NCBI GenBank assembly: GCA_034519515.1
Contig: JAXHOK010000037.1
Coordinates: 62,001-126,000 of the forward strand
Direction: 5' to 3'
DNA from: Arcicella sp034519515
Lineage (GTDB): Bacteria; Bacteroidota; Bacteroidia; Cytophagales; Spirosomataceae
DNA: 64,000 bases
Shown here one piece after another: positions 9,618 through 18,457 of the stretch. How positions within the stretch are numbered: the stretch's first letter is position 1; each line of letters opens with the position of its first letter. The notes beneath the pieces are model-generated. The model was given only the letters and a program-made list of their open reading frames with translations, was not told the origin of the DNA and did no database searches. Position numbers and translations under genes: made by a program.

Positions 9618-10534
9618 CCATTTGCATTCTTTCGGCAGCGTATAATGAGGGTGAAAACCTTTTGACTTTTTACGAAGAAGTCAAAAAAAATATTCGTGAT
9701 TTGCCGTATAATTTTGAATTTTGCTTCGTCAATGATGGCAGCAAAGACACTACACTTTCTGTTATCAAAGAACTGGCAAAACGAGATTTTGCGGTGAAAT
9801 ATATCTCATTTTCGAGAAATTTTGGGCAGCAAATCGCCCTAAAAGCAGGTATAGATTTGGTCGATGCGGATGCCGTAATTATGATGGACAGCGATATGCA
9901 ACACCCGCCCGTTATGATAAAGGATTTGATTGAAATTTGGCAAACCCAGAAAGTCAATATGGTGAACACACTTCGGGAAGAAGACCAAGATCTTTCGTGG
10001 TTCAAAAAGCAATCAAGTAAGCGTTTTTATCAATTGATCAATAAAGTAAGTGAACTAAAAATGGAGCCTGGACAAGCTGATTTTAGGCTTATCGACCGCC
10101 AAGTGCTTGGTATTCTGAAAAAATCAAAAGAGCAAGACGTTTTTCTGCGGGGCATGATTCAATGGATTGGTTTTGACCAGTTTACCATCACCTACAAAGC
10201 CCATAAACGGCTGGCGGGCGAGAGTAAATATACCTTCCGAAAAATGATGCGTTTGGCTCTGGACGGAATCACTTCTTTCAGCGTAAAACCCTTATATACA
10301 GCAATTTACATAGGTTTTTTCTTTGCTTTTTTATCTTTTTTATATTTACCCTACGTGGTTTACAGTTTCATTGTTGGCAAATTTGTGGATGGTTGGGCTT
10401 CGTTGTTGGTAACGGTGGCTTTCTTTGGAGGGATAAATCTGATTGTGATGGGGGTAATGGGGATTTATATTGGAAAAATTTTGACTCAAAATAAGGAACG
10501 TCCTTTGTATATTATCCAAGAACAGAATTACTAA
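9599..10534 (+). CDS. Polyprenyl-phosphate glycosyltransferase (GT2, DPMS/GtrB-like)
   Basis: A 311-aa protein. The catalytic domain has CILSAAYNEGENL, FVNDGSKDTT and MMDSDMQHPP (the D-x-D), all classic for dolichol-phosphate-mannose-synthase-like enzymes. Two C-terminal hydrophobic helices (about 240-262 and 272-295) anchor it, as in GtrB/ArnC. It should charge undecaprenyl phosphate with a sugar at the cytoplasmic face, supplying donor for GT-C enzymes. The gene overlaps the GT87-like gene by 19 bases, so donor maker and user are probably co-made. Confidence 0.8.
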   Translation: MAQSKLTICILSAAYNEGENLLTFYEEVKKNIRDLPYNFEFCFVNDGSKDTTLSVIKELAKRDFAVKYISFSRNFGQQIALKAGIDLVDADAVIMMDSDMQHPPVMIKDLIEIWQTQKVNMVNTLREEDQDLSWFKKQSSKRFYQLINKVSELKMEPGQADFRLIDRQVLGILKKSKEQDVFLRGMIQWIGFDQFTITYKAHKRLAGESKYTFRKMMRLALDGITSFSVKPLYTAIYIGFFFAFLSFLYLPYVVYSFIVGKFVDGWASLLVTVAFFGGINLIVMGVMGIYIGKILTQNKERPLYIIQEQNY

Positions 10535-10536
10535 AA

Positions 10537-10564
10537 AACCTCACCCGAAGCGTCGGGTGAGGTT
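10537..10564. terminator. Palindrome AACCTCACCCGA / TCGGGTGAGGTT
   Basis: A perfect 12-bp stem with a 4-base AGCG loop, three bases after the GT2 stop. The same arms recur at 24661-24772 around a second palindrome. It is flanked by A and T richness on either side and probably works as a terminator or mRNA-end hairpin. Confidence 0.65.
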
Positions 10565-10573
10565 ATATAAACA

Positions 10574-11365
10574 ATGAAAATCGCCCTCCTCAGTTTCGAC
10601 ATAGAAGAATTTGATATGCCCTATGAATACGGCGGAAGTCCTTTGATGGAAGAACAAATCGAAACTTCCACGAAAGGTCTAAATACAATCGTCTCATTAT
10701 TAGATAAATACGATGCACGAGCCACTTTTTACTGCACGGGTGTGTATGCCACTGCCAAGCCCGAATTAATAAAAACATTGAGCCAAAAGCACGAAATTGC
10801 TTCACATAATCATTATCATTCAAGCCATAAGAAAGAAGATTTATTTACCTCAAAAACCATTTTAGAAGACACCACGGGGCAACGAGTAGTAGGTTTCAGA
10901 ATGCCCCGCATGGCTCCCGTTTCTGATGATGATTTGGTGGAGGCGGGTTATCTGTATAACGCTTCCGTGAATCCCACATATTTGCCTGGGCGTTATGATT
11001 ATCGGCATATTTCACGCACGTTTTTTACCCAAAACAATATCATTCATTTTCCCGCATCGGTTTCTCCCAAATGGCGGATGCCCCTGTTTTGGATTGCTTT
11101 TCATAATTTTCCGTTGCAATATTTTTTCTACTTATGTAAAAAAGTGGTTCAATCAGACGGATACCTACATTTATACTTTCACCCCTGGGAATTCACGGAT
11201 TATCATCAAGCAAAAGACGGAGCAAAATATCCATTTTATTTACGCCGAAATAACGGTAAAAAAATGGCGGAAAGGTTCGATAAATTAATGGCTTTTTTGA
11301 AAAAAGAAGGCTTTGAATTTAGGACTTCGAGGGAGTTATTAATTAATGAACCGCAAGGACGCTAA
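10574..11365 (+). CDS. Polysaccharide deacetylase (NodB-like, CE4)
   Basis: A 263-aa protein without an obvious signal peptide. Motif 1 is LLSFDIEEFD (Asp8-Asp14 region, metal/catalytic base), motif 2 is ASHNHYHSSH (His78-His85, metal ligands), and the later FRMPRMAP and HLYFHPWEF fit the CE4 motifs that shape the groove and hold the second catalytic His. It should remove acetyl groups from a polyprenyl-linked or exported glycan. The last five residues (EPQGR) are encoded by one arm of an inverted repeat shared with the convergent gene downstream. Confidence 0.8.
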   Translation: MKIALLSFDIEEFDMPYEYGGSPLMEEQIETSTKGLNTIVSLLDKYDARATFYCTGVYATAKPELIKTLSQKHEIASHNHYHSSHKKEDLFTSKTILEDTTGQRVVGFRMPRMAPVSDDDLVEAGYLYNASVNPTYLPGRYDYRHISRTFFTQNNIIHFPASVSPKWRMPLFWIAFHNFPLQYFFYLCKKVVQSDGYLHLYFHPWEFTDYHQAKDGAKYPFYLRRNNGKKMAERFDKLMAFLKKEGFEFRTSRELLINEPQGR

Positions 11366-11587
11366 GGAACTGAAAAACAATAAGTAGACGTTTTTTAAAT
11401 GCCATTTTTTGCACCACTCTACGTTGATAAAATCCTCATTTAGCGATGCTAAACTGCGGTTTTATCGCCTTGATTGGCACAAAAAATAACATTTAAAAAT
11501 TCATCCACTTATTATTTTCCCGTTCCTAAGACGCAAGGAAATAGGAAAAGTAAAAAATAATTTTTGCGTTATGGCGTCCTTGCGGTT
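11349..11587. repeat. Inverted repeat between convergent genes, interrupted by a MITE
   Basis: AACCGCAAGGACGC (11349-11362) and its exact complement (11574-11587) are the outer arms of a hairpin. Removing the 161-bp element at 11366-11526 with one TAA leaves a compact palindromic repeat that also pairs ACGCAA with TTGCGT. Both convergent genes end inside these arms. Confidence 0.7.
11366..11526 (+). mobile_element. MITE-like element, family 1, short copy (161 bp)
   Basis: Begins GGAACTGAAAAACAATAAGT and ends with the imperfect inverted match ACTTATTATTTTCCCGTTCC. Flanked by the 3-bp duplication TAA (11363-11365 and 11527-11529). It lacks about 29 bp of the interior present in the other three copies. 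It has no coding capacity. Confidence 0.8.
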
Positions 11588-12318
11588 AATTCCCGCAGCT
11601 TTGCATACTTCACCACAGGGTTCATAGCTGTGAGCAATGCCCACATAAAACCAGCGTAACCGTCTAAGCATGAACCTTTTAGGAGATAAATTTTCAAGAA
11701 TGTTGTTGGAAATCGAGAGATGATTTTGAAGGTTGAAACGGTCTTTCCTCGTTCTGATAAAGTCTTTGCCCCGAGAGAAGTATATTTATTGAATTTATTG
11801 AAGTAATCGGTTAAATCACGGTAACTATCGTGAAGAATTTGGTTTTTCAGAACGCCAATCTTTCCGTTCACTTCCACGCTTTCATGGACGTATTCAGCAT
11901 TCCAATTCCCATGTTTTCGGTTGAAAAGTCGTAAAGTCAAACGGCGATATTCACCACTAAAACGCAATAGTTTTCCAAGAAAAATCAGTGAACGAGGGAT
12001 TTTAAACCCTTGAAAGTCAGTATTTTGCAAATCTAATTTTTGGATTTCTTGTTGTAATTCGGGCGTTAGGGTTTCGTCATCATCCAAAGACAAAATCCAG
12101 TCATTGGAGGCTTGTGCCGTAGCAAAATTTTTCTGAGAACCATATCCATCAAAAGCCCGATAAACGATTTTAGCCTTAAATTTTTGAGCAATTTCCAGCG
12201 TTTTATCCGTACTTCCCGAATCCACTAAAACTATTTCATCCGCCCAAGAAACCGCTTCTAAGGTTTTGAATAAGGTTTTTTCTGAATTTAGGGTAATTAA
12301 TACAACACTTATTTGCAT
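11569..12318 (-). CDS. GT2 glycosyltransferase, WaaE/KdtX-like (LPS core)
   Basis: A 249-aa protein with ISVVLITLNSEKTL, EIVLVDSGSTDKT and ILSLDDDETL (D-x-D), the arrangement of the WaaE-like GT2 enzymes that add glucose to the LPS inner core. It has no strong membrane anchor. It converges on the deacetylase gene, and its last residues (LTARTP) derive from the inverted-repeat arm at 11574-11587. The start ATG lies seven bases from the lipoprotein gene upstream, so these two are probably co-transcribed. Confidence 0.75.
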   Translation of the reverse strand: MQISVVLITLNSEKTLFKTLEAVSWADEIVLVDSGSTDKTLEIAQKFKAKIVYRAFDGYGSQKNFATAQASNDWILSLDDDETLTPELQQEIQKLDLQNTDFQGFKIPRSLIFLGKLLRFSGEYRRLTLRLFNRKHGNWNAEYVHESVEVNGKIGVLKNQILHDSYRDLTDYFNKFNKYTSLGAKTLSERGKTVSTFKIISRFPTTFLKIYLLKGSCLDGYAGFMWALLTAMNPVVKYAKLRELTARTP

Positions 12319-12324
12319 AAATTA

Positions 12325-12864
12325 TTACTTCAAAGGAATCAATTTTTCGATGTTACTAAATTCGGTAATTGTATTGGAAAAACCTAAATTAGTGACAAAA
12401 CCAATCCAAAAAGCATCATCATTGTAAGCAACTTTGGTGGCAATGTTGGTCAAATTCAAATTATCTTTCGTCAGTAAATCCACATTGTACAAAATTTTCA
12501 GTTTACCATCTGCCGAAGTAGTTTCAATTTGCGTTTCATTATTCAAAAATTTCCATGTTCTTTTTTCAATACTTCCACTCACGTTTTTCTCAAAAGAGCC
12601 ATCACTTTTATAAATTATGGATGTTTTTCCATAATCCGAACTTAACTGAATAGGTGGGTTCGCAATCTTGGAAAATACCACTTTCGTAGCACTTCCTCCC
12701 TTTATTGTGAACTCGTTATACTGCCAAACATTAGCCGTCAAGATTTCGGTTTTCGTGGGCGGTTTTACCTCCACAAGCTTAGTCTGAGCAGGAGTAATGC
12801 GTTCATCGCAACTTTGCAAAACAGCGACAAAAGTTATCAAGGTTAAAATCAATAAACGTTTCAT
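12325..12864 (-). CDS. Lipoprotein of unknown function
   Basis: A 179-aa protein with a signal peptide (MKRLLILTLITFVAVLQSC) and a lipobox ending at Cys19, so it should be lipidated. The mature part is beta-rich with a pattern (VWQYNEFTI ... WKFLNNETQIE) seen in many Bacteroidota lipocalin-like lipoproteins, but no family is assigned with certainty. It precedes the WaaE-like glycosyltransferase by six bases. Confidence 0.65.
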   Translation of the reverse strand: MKRLLILTLITFVAVLQSCDERITPAQTKLVEVKPPTKTEILTANVWQYNEFTIKGGSATKVVFSKIANPPIQLSSDYGKTSIIYKSDGSFEKNVSGSIEKRTWKFLNNETQIETTSADGKLKILYNVDLLTKDNLNLTNIATKVAYNDDAFWIGFVTNLGFSNTITEFSNIEKLIPLK

Positions 12865-13012
12865 GGGTTCTGAATCTCAATATTTCGTTGAGAGATTTAT
12901 TTTTGAAGATATTTTTTCAGTAATTTGTCTAAACTAAACGAGTAAGGTACGTTGAGACGTATATCTTTCGTTTAATTTCAGTAAATCATTATTCAAAAAT
13001 CAGTCCTAAAAT

Positions 13013-13864
13013 ATGAAAACGACTCTCTTTTCCGCTTTTTTTCTGTTAGTATTGAGTTTTTCGGGTATTCTTGCCCAAAATAAAACCGAAGAACCCATCA
13101 AAAAATATCAGCTAAAACTGCGAGCTTATGATTATGAAAGTAAGGACGATTTGGAAGGGACGTATGTAAAATTGTATAATCTTACCAAGAAAAAACTGAT
13201 GGATTCTGCCGTGGTAGTGGATGGTTATGCCACTTTTGTCCTCATCAAAGGCAACGATTATGACATCGTGGGGCAACGGAGCAGATACATGACTCGCCGA
13301 GCCAATTTCAATGCTGCCTGTTATCTACAAGACCCCAAAAAGGTTTTTTGCGTTTCGGGAATTGATATTGAAAATGTTACTAAACAAGAAGATGGTAGCG
13401 ATTTGGTGGAAGGAGCAATTGCGATGAAAAAAATTAATGTGAACGATTCTTTCAAGATTGAAAATATCCGTTACAACCTCAATAAGGCAGATATTCGCCC
13501 CGATGCTGCCAAAGAATTGGATAACTTAGTACAGATTTTGAGAGATAATCCTGGCATAATTGTCGAATTAGGCTCGCATACTGACTGTCGTGCAAGTGAT
13601 GATTACAACCTAAATCTTTCGCAAAGAAGAGCCGAATCTGCGGTTAATTATATTATCGAAAAAGGAAAAATTCCCGCAAACCGCATCACTGCAAAAGGCT
13701 ATGGCGAAACAAAATTGTTGAATAAATGTGATGATGGCGTGGCGTGTAGCGAACTCGAACACGCCAAAAACCGCCGAACCGAAATTCGCATTACGGGCTA
13801 CATGATTGATGGCATTCCTGTGGATTTGAAAGGGGGAACGGCAGTTTCGGGGGATAAGAATTGA
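13013..13864 (+). CDS. OmpA-family cell-envelope protein
   Basis: A 283-aa protein with a signal peptide (cleavage near ILAQ). Residues about 30-145 are a small beta domain resembling a carboxypeptidase-regulatory fold. The C-terminal OmpA peptidoglycan-binding domain (about 155-270) shows IRYNLNKADIRPDAAKELD, the ELGSHTDCRASDDYN motif with the diaminopimelate-binding Asp, and HAKNRRTEIRI with the conserved Arg. There is no eight-strand barrel, so it is a periplasmic or outer-membrane-tethered peptidoglycan binder. A hairpin repeat array follows the stop. Confidence 0.85.
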   Translation: MKTTLFSAFFLLVLSFSGILAQNKTEEPIKKYQLKLRAYDYESKDDLEGTYVKLYNLTKKKLMDSAVVVDGYATFVLIKGNDYDIVGQRSRYMTRRANFNAACYLQDPKKVFCVSGIDIENVTKQEDGSDLVEGAIAMKKINVNDSFKIENIRYNLNKADIRPDAAKELDNLVQILRDNPGIIVELGSHTDCRASDDYNLNLSQRRAESAVNYIIEKGKIPANRITAKGYGETKLLNKCDDGVACSELEHAKNRRTEIRITGYMIDGIPVDLKGGTAVSGDKN

Positions 13865-13981
13865 TGAGGTATGAGCGGTGAGTAATGAGGTGTGAGCAGT
13901 GAGCAATAGGGGAAATATTTATTGCTCATACCTCAATACAATGCTCACCGCTCATACCTCAATGCTCACACCTCACCGCTT
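13865..13981. repeat. Inverted array of degenerate GAGGTATGAGC units
   Basis: The left half repeats variants of GAGGTATGAGCGGTGAGTAAT and the right half (from 13922) carries their reverse complements, so the transcript folds into a long imperfect hairpin. It lies between the convergent ompA-like and nuoB genes and encodes the last residues of NuoB (LSGEV). Related units occur at 14531 and 21660. Confidence 0.7.
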
Positions 13982-14526
13982 AGAGTAAATACTGGCTTCT
14001 GATTTCTCTCTTCTTCCTCAACCATCGCCAAAAGTGCTTTGGGAGCAACTAAACTTTCATTTCTAATTTTCTCTTGTAATTTCAAAAAACCGCCAATCAA
14101 GGCTTCTGGACGAGGTGGGCAACCTGGCACATACACATCCACAGGAATAATTCTGTCCACGCCCTTCACCACATGATAGCCGTGTTCCCAGTATGGTCCG
14201 CCACAGTTGGAGCAGCTCCCCATCGAAATTACGTATCTTGGTTCGGGCATTTGTTCGTATAATCTGCGGATGCGGTCTGCCATTTTGAAAGTTACCGTTC
14301 CCGCCACAATCATCACATCCGACTGGCGGGGCGACGGTCTCGGGAAAACCCCAAAACGGTCTAAATCATAGCCCGAAGCCATCGTTTGCATCATTTCGAT
14401 GGCACAACAAGCCAAGCCAAACCCCATGGGCCACAACGAACTGAGCCTCGCCCAGTTGATAAGGTCATCCACCTTGGCGATAACCACGCCCCCTTCATTA
14501 AATTGTTGGTCTAATAATCCTTGCAT
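13966..14526 (-). CDS. nuoB: NADH-quinone oxidoreductase subunit B
   Basis: A 186-aa protein of the 20-kDa/PSST family, which holds cluster N2 at the end of the complex I iron-sulfur wire. Cluster ligands are visible: Cys40-Cys41 (GLACCAIEMM), Cys105 (SMGSCSNCGG) and Cys136 (YVPGCPPRPEA). No other nuo gene is in the window, whereas nuoB usually sits in a nuoA-N cluster; this may be a second copy or a dispersed operon. The N-terminus is typical and complete; the C-terminal LSGEV is encoded by an intergenic repeat. Confidence 0.92.
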   Translation of the reverse strand: MQGLLDQQFNEGGVVIAKVDDLINWARLSSLWPMGFGLACCAIEMMQTMASGYDLDRFGVFPRPSPRQSDVMIVAGTVTFKMADRIRRLYEQMPEPRYVISMGSCSNCGGPYWEHGYHVVKGVDRIIPVDVYVPGCPPRPEALIGGFLKLQEKIRNESLVAPKALLAMVEEEERNQKPVFTLSGEV

Positions 14527-14530
14527 ATTT

Positions 14531-14592
14531 CAGTATTGAGCATTGAGCATTGAGCATTTACTCATTACTTTTTTACTCACTAATCATTACTT
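14531..14592. repeat. Array of TGAGCAT / ACTCATTA units
   Basis: Three direct TGAGCAT units followed by complementary TACTCATTACT-like units form a loose hairpin upstream of nuoB and downstream of the T9SS substrate. Confidence 0.5.
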
Positions 14593-14594
14593 CT

Positions 14595-17099
14595 CTATCT
14601 TACTATTGTTAAATACCCCGTCAGCGTTGGCACGTCGGGGCTTGGTTTTATTACGTAAAAATACGTTCCTGCGGGAAGTCTCAGACTGTTCTGAATACCA
14701 TCAAATGCTTGATTGTAACCAATTGAGTAGAACATTTCTCCTCCCCAACGATTAAAAATTGTTACTTCCGCATTCGGGTATTCGCCGATTCCTTCAATTT
14801 CCCAAGTATCATTAATAGCATCATTATTGGGCGTAAAAGCGTTCGCAAATTTCAACTTCGGGCGAACCGTAATGTAAACATCATCCTCTGCACTACATTT
14901 ACCCAAAACTGTAGTAACTTTTACTTTATAATTTGTTGATAACACAGGACTTACCAAAGGTTGCGGGGCGGTTATCGAGGGTAAGATTCCCGCTACGGGA
15001 GTCCATTCATACGTATATTGACTGCCCACACTACCAACGCTTTTGATACGGGCGGTGTCTCCTCTGAAAATGGTAAAATCGCTACCCAGTTTTATCACGG
15101 GCGTTAAATCAACCACGGCAGTTTGCGAGACTACATTCCCCTCACAACCTAACGATGTTTTATAGGTATAAGTTATGGGAAATGAGCCATAGCCCGAACG
15201 AGTGGGGTCAAATTCATACCCACTCACGCCCGTACCCGAAAATACACCCAAAGGATTTTGGGGAGAAACCAAATTTCGCAAGTCAATTTTTGCTGTTTTA
15301 TTACTACACGAAGCAGGAATGGGATTAAACGTTACCAAAGGATTTGGATTCACCGTAATCACAACGGGCGAAGCCGCCGCAAAGCAATTGGGATCAACAG
15401 AACTCGTCACTGTAAGTCCGTAAGAGCCTGATTGTGAGACACTTTTTAGGGAGTTCTGGGAATCAAAAACGCCATCTCTCGTCCATTCATAAGCAACATT
15501 TGGGCTGGTGGTGGCTTGTAAAATAACCACCGTGCCTTGACAAACAATATCCCGCCCCGTTACGTTTGTGATAATTGCTGGAGGTATTGGGGTTACTTTT
15601 ATCCTTACCGAATCTTCGTAAACGCATCTATTTCCTGCATTTTCGGTAACTTCTATTCTGTATATACCACTGTCTTTGAGAGCAACACCACTTACGACAT
15701 AAGAAATAGCAGGGAACGGAATACCCGAAATCGGTACGTCGTTTCTAAACCATCGATTCACACTACCCGTGGCAATCGGTAAGTTATTTACATTGATAAG
15801 TAAAGTTGCCCCTTCACAATAATCTTTCGTGGCAACATTTAACTTTATGTTTACGCCTGGCTGTGGATTTACCTGTGTAATCAGTGACATTCGTGTTCCC
15901 GCACAAGCACCCGTGCGAGTAACTTCGACGGTATAATCACCTGCGTCGGCATACAACACTTTCAATTTGTGCTTGGTTGCCCCTGCCACAGCCGTTCCGT
16001 TTTTGAACCATTGATAAGTTGCCCCAACCAAATCTGCCGTTTCCAACACCCTAAAAGAATACTCACAAACAAATAAGGAAGGCACATGAATTAGTGGATT
16101 ACCACTTTGCACATAGATTTTAGGTTCGGGCGGTACGCATCTTTCAACTCTAATTTCTACATCTTGACGAACCACCCCAATTTGGGTTGTACCTCTAAAT
16201 TCTCTACATTCCACCGTAATCAAAAATGTTCCTTCCTGGGTGGGCGTACCCGATAATATCCCCGTGCTGGTGATAAAGTTGCTACCCCTGGCACGGCATC
16301 ACTGGCTGCGAAGCTTGGTCAGCGCTTCGTGGCATAAGCTCTAATCTATTCTCTGCTCAAACTGGTTCCATTGCGTTGGACGCTGGTTCCCTTCTGCCAT
16401 TTGCTAATTAGGTAAGTGTCAAATACATCGGGACTTAAGACAGATAAGGCATACTGTCATGAGAAATGTATCTACTAGCGTGTTTCCATCGGCATCTTCC
16501 GCTCCTAAATCAATTAAATAAGGGCTATTTATACAAGCTACAATTCCTTTTTGTAATTTGAAAATAGGTGAAGAATTCTTCCCACCACTCAACGAAGGAA
16601 ACTCTGTTAGTAAAGTTATTCCCGTAGTATTGCTTTGAAGAATATTATCAAAAGGATTGCGATATCCGTCCTGATAGACGATATAATACCCAAAAGTATT
16701 GTTGTAAGTAGCCGCAGGAAGTGTTATAGTGGTCGATAAAACTACTTTTTGAGTCGCTAAGGTTTTGGAAGTTACACATTCAATCCCATCGTAAGCGAAA
16801 GATGTTTTCGACTCAAAAGTTAGTTGTTTTTCAATGTTTAGCACATCCCCACCCGCAGTTGAACCTTTCTGATAAAGTCTTATCCAAGGCATGGTGGCGG
16901 AAGTATATAACGAAGGACCAGCGGTGGAGGTGATAAGAGAAGGTGTTTCATCCACAAACAACGTAACGATAATTTTATAGGTATCTCCCGAAACGTGCGT
17001 CATTTCCATCTTGCCCCCTGCGATAGAATCAGCGAGGAGTTCAAAATTTGGTAAGGAAAGAGTTAGTAATATGGATAAAAAACGGAAATACTTTTTCAT
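14595..17099 (-). pseudogene. T9SS type B sorted adhesin-like protein, disrupted around 16230-16440
   Basis: The start half (16419-17099) has a signal peptide and a beta-rich N-terminal domain; the end half (14595-16223) has Ig/PKD-like repeats and finishes with the gliding-motility C-terminal domain (FANAFTPNNDAINDTW ... IFNRWGGEMF), the T9SS type B sorting signal. Its order matches the intact 824-aa protein at 32051-34525. Between the halves at least two to three reading-frame changes occur in 200 bases: one frame yields KWQKGTSVQRNGTSL, another FAASDAVPG, and a third SNFITSTGILSGTP leading into the C-terminal half. The flanks are undamaged, so a local assembly fault or recent decay are both possible. 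Confidence 0.75.
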
Positions 17100-17120
17100 A
17101 AAAACCATTAATGGTGGGAG

Positions 17121-17214
17121 TTGCGGTGAAGGGTGAACGGTTAAAGGTGAACGGATTTACGGAAGTAATATTGAATATGCTAAACCGTGTACGTTCACCC
17201 TTTACCGTTCACCA
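17121..17214. repeat. Inverted array of GGTGAACGGTAAAG units
   Basis: GGTGAAGGGTGAACGG and related units are followed by CGTTCACCCTTTACCGTTCACC, their complement, giving a long imperfect hairpin upstream of the disrupted T9SS gene. The same unit family occurs at 34704, 41148 and 41527. Confidence 0.65.
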
Positions 17215-17323
17215 AAATAAAACGTAGGAATTGGTGGTTTTTCTATACAAATTTACGATTTTTTTTATGGAAACTTATTATTTGGTAAAGTCGGATTAAA
17301 AAGGTCTATTGAAAATACCTTTT

Positions 17324-17513
17324 GGAACGGGAAAATAATAAGTGGATGAATTTTTAAATGTTATTTTTTGTGCCAATCAAGGCGATAAAACCGTGCGACG
17401 GTCGCCGCAGTTTAGCATCGCTAAATGAGGATTTAATCTGGGCGGCATTCCGCAACGTAGAGTGGTGCAAAAAAGGGCATTTAAAAAACGTCTACTTATT
17501 GTTTTTCAGTTCC
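17324..17513 (-). mobile_element. MITE-like element, family 1 (190 bp)
   Basis: Reverse orientation: starts GGAACGGGAAAATAATAAGT and ends AATAAGTAGACG-type complement at GTTCC. Flanked by TTT (17321-17323 and 17514-17516). It is nearly identical to the copy at 30870. Its right end lies 36 bases before an FNR-type box of the regulator gene. Confidence 0.85.
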
Positions 17514-17549
17514 TTTAGTCGATTTTGAAGAAATAAACCTTATAAAATC

Positions 17550-17580
17550 TTGATATTTATCAATATTCTGTGTACTTTCA
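17550..17580 (+). promoter_or_regulatory. FNR-type box overlapping the promoter of the Crp/Fnr gene
   Basis: TTGATATTTATCAA (17550-17563) is a perfect match to the FNR/Crp half-site pattern TTGATnnnnATCAA. A -7-like TACTTTCA follows at 17573-17580. The box is centred about 30 bases before the expected start, over the -33 region, which fits negative autoregulation. Confidence 0.6.
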
Positions 17581-17627
17581 GAATAGAAAATTAGGTAGAA
17601 TTAGCAGTTCATCAAATTCAGCGCATT

Positions 17628-18191
17628 ATGTTACCTCAACTCAAAGATTTTTTTAGATTTTTTATTGATTTTTCGGAAGAAGAATTGGCAGATGTTTGGG
17701 AATTTTTCCATCCCAAAAAACTTAAAAAAGGGGAGTTTCTGTATGTGCCTGGCGATATAGCTACCGAGATGGGATTTTTAGTGAAAGGAACTTGTCGAGT
17801 TTTTTATGTGATAGACGAAAAGGAAACTACTCGCCATTTATTTTCTGAAAATACCTTCGTTACCTCTGCCCCAAGTTTTACCACTCAAAAGCCCTGCATC
17901 GAATACGTTGAAGCCGTAGAAAATTCGGATTTATTGATGTTGTCTTATCAAAATCTTCAAGCGATGTATGAAATATCTCCCAAATGGGAACGCTTCTCAA
18001 GATTGGTAGCTGAATTTGCTTATAACCAACAACAAAAACGTATTTACTCACTCATTGCCCTGACGGCTCACCAGCGTTACGAAAAGTTTGTGAAAGAGAA
18101 TCCGATATTAACACAAAGAGTTCCGCAATATATAATCGCCAATTATTTAGGTATTTCCCCCGAAACGTTAAGCCGTATTCGTAAAAATTGA
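17628..18191 (+). CDS. Crp/Fnr-family transcription regulator
   Basis: A 187-aa protein. Residues about 25-115 form the cyclic-nucleotide-binding-type jelly roll (KKGEFLYVPGDIATEMGFLVKG), followed by a dimer helix and a short winged helix ending YIIANYLGISPETLSRIRKN, where the recognition helix includes the Glu-x-x-Ser-Arg signature of the Crp/Fnr class. No Cys cluster of the [4Fe-4S] Fnr kind is visible, so it need not sense oxygen directly. Identical FNR-like boxes lie upstream (17550) and downstream (18219), suggesting that it regulates itself and a transcript beyond its own end. Confidence 0.85.
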   Translation: MLPQLKDFFRFFIDFSEEELADVWEFFHPKKLKKGEFLYVPGDIATEMGFLVKGTCRVFYVIDEKETTRHLFSENTFVTSAPSFTTQKPCIEYVEAVENSDLLMLSYQNLQAMYEISPKWERFSRLVAEFAYNQQQKRIYSLIALTAHQRYEKFVKENPILTQRVPQYIIANYLGISPETLSRIRKN

Positions 18192-18218
18192 AAAAATTAG
18201 TCTAATATTAGTCATTTA

Positions 18219-18263
18219 TTGATATTTATCAATTGCTAATTCTTAGAATAAAACTGACCTTTG
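18219..18263 (+). promoter_or_regulatory. FNR-type box with class II spacing to a -7 element
   Basis: TTGATATTTATCAA (18219-18232) repeats the box upstream of the regulator exactly. GACCTTTG (18256-18263) is one base off TAnnTTTG. With a start near 18269 the box centre lies at about -43, close to the -41.5 of activating FNR/Crp sites. No open reading frame follows on this strand. Confidence 0.5.
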
Positions 18264-18268
18264 TAAAA

Positions 18269-18382
18269 CACTTCAACCACTGACATCCAAAGTTAAACGT
18301 TACTAACCATTTTTTAGGTTTCCATACAGATTCCGCCAAATCTGTAAAAGTGTAAAAGCCCGCCAGCGTTTGCACTTTTTTT
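18269..18382 (+). ncRNA. Candidate FNR-activated small RNA
   Basis: A short non-coding stretch between an apparent class II FNR promoter and a strong terminator. It contains a hairpin CAGATT-ccgcca-AATCTG (18328-18345 region) and ends with an 11-bp stem (18346-18356 with 18369-18379) and seven T. About 114 nt long. The layout recalls FnrS-type anaerobic sRNAs in function only; no homology was recognised. It could instead be relic repeat sequence. Confidence 0.35.
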
Positions 18383-18390
18383 GTTTGTGT

Positions 18391-18414
18391 TTTGTTGGTG
18401 AAAACACCAACAAA
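18391..18414. repeat. Palindrome TTTGTTGGTG-AAAA-CACCAACAAA
   Basis: A 10-bp perfect stem followed by GGCGA. Two further copies lie inside the LuxE-like gene at 24844-24903. Confidence 0.7.
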
Positions 18415-18457
18415 GGCGAAAAACTGCTCCACGACGTTAGTTCCTAAAATCAAACCC

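Noticed and set aside
13865..14592. CRISPR-like array
   Set aside because: Units are short and degenerate, are not separated by spacers, and the second half is the reverse complement of the first.
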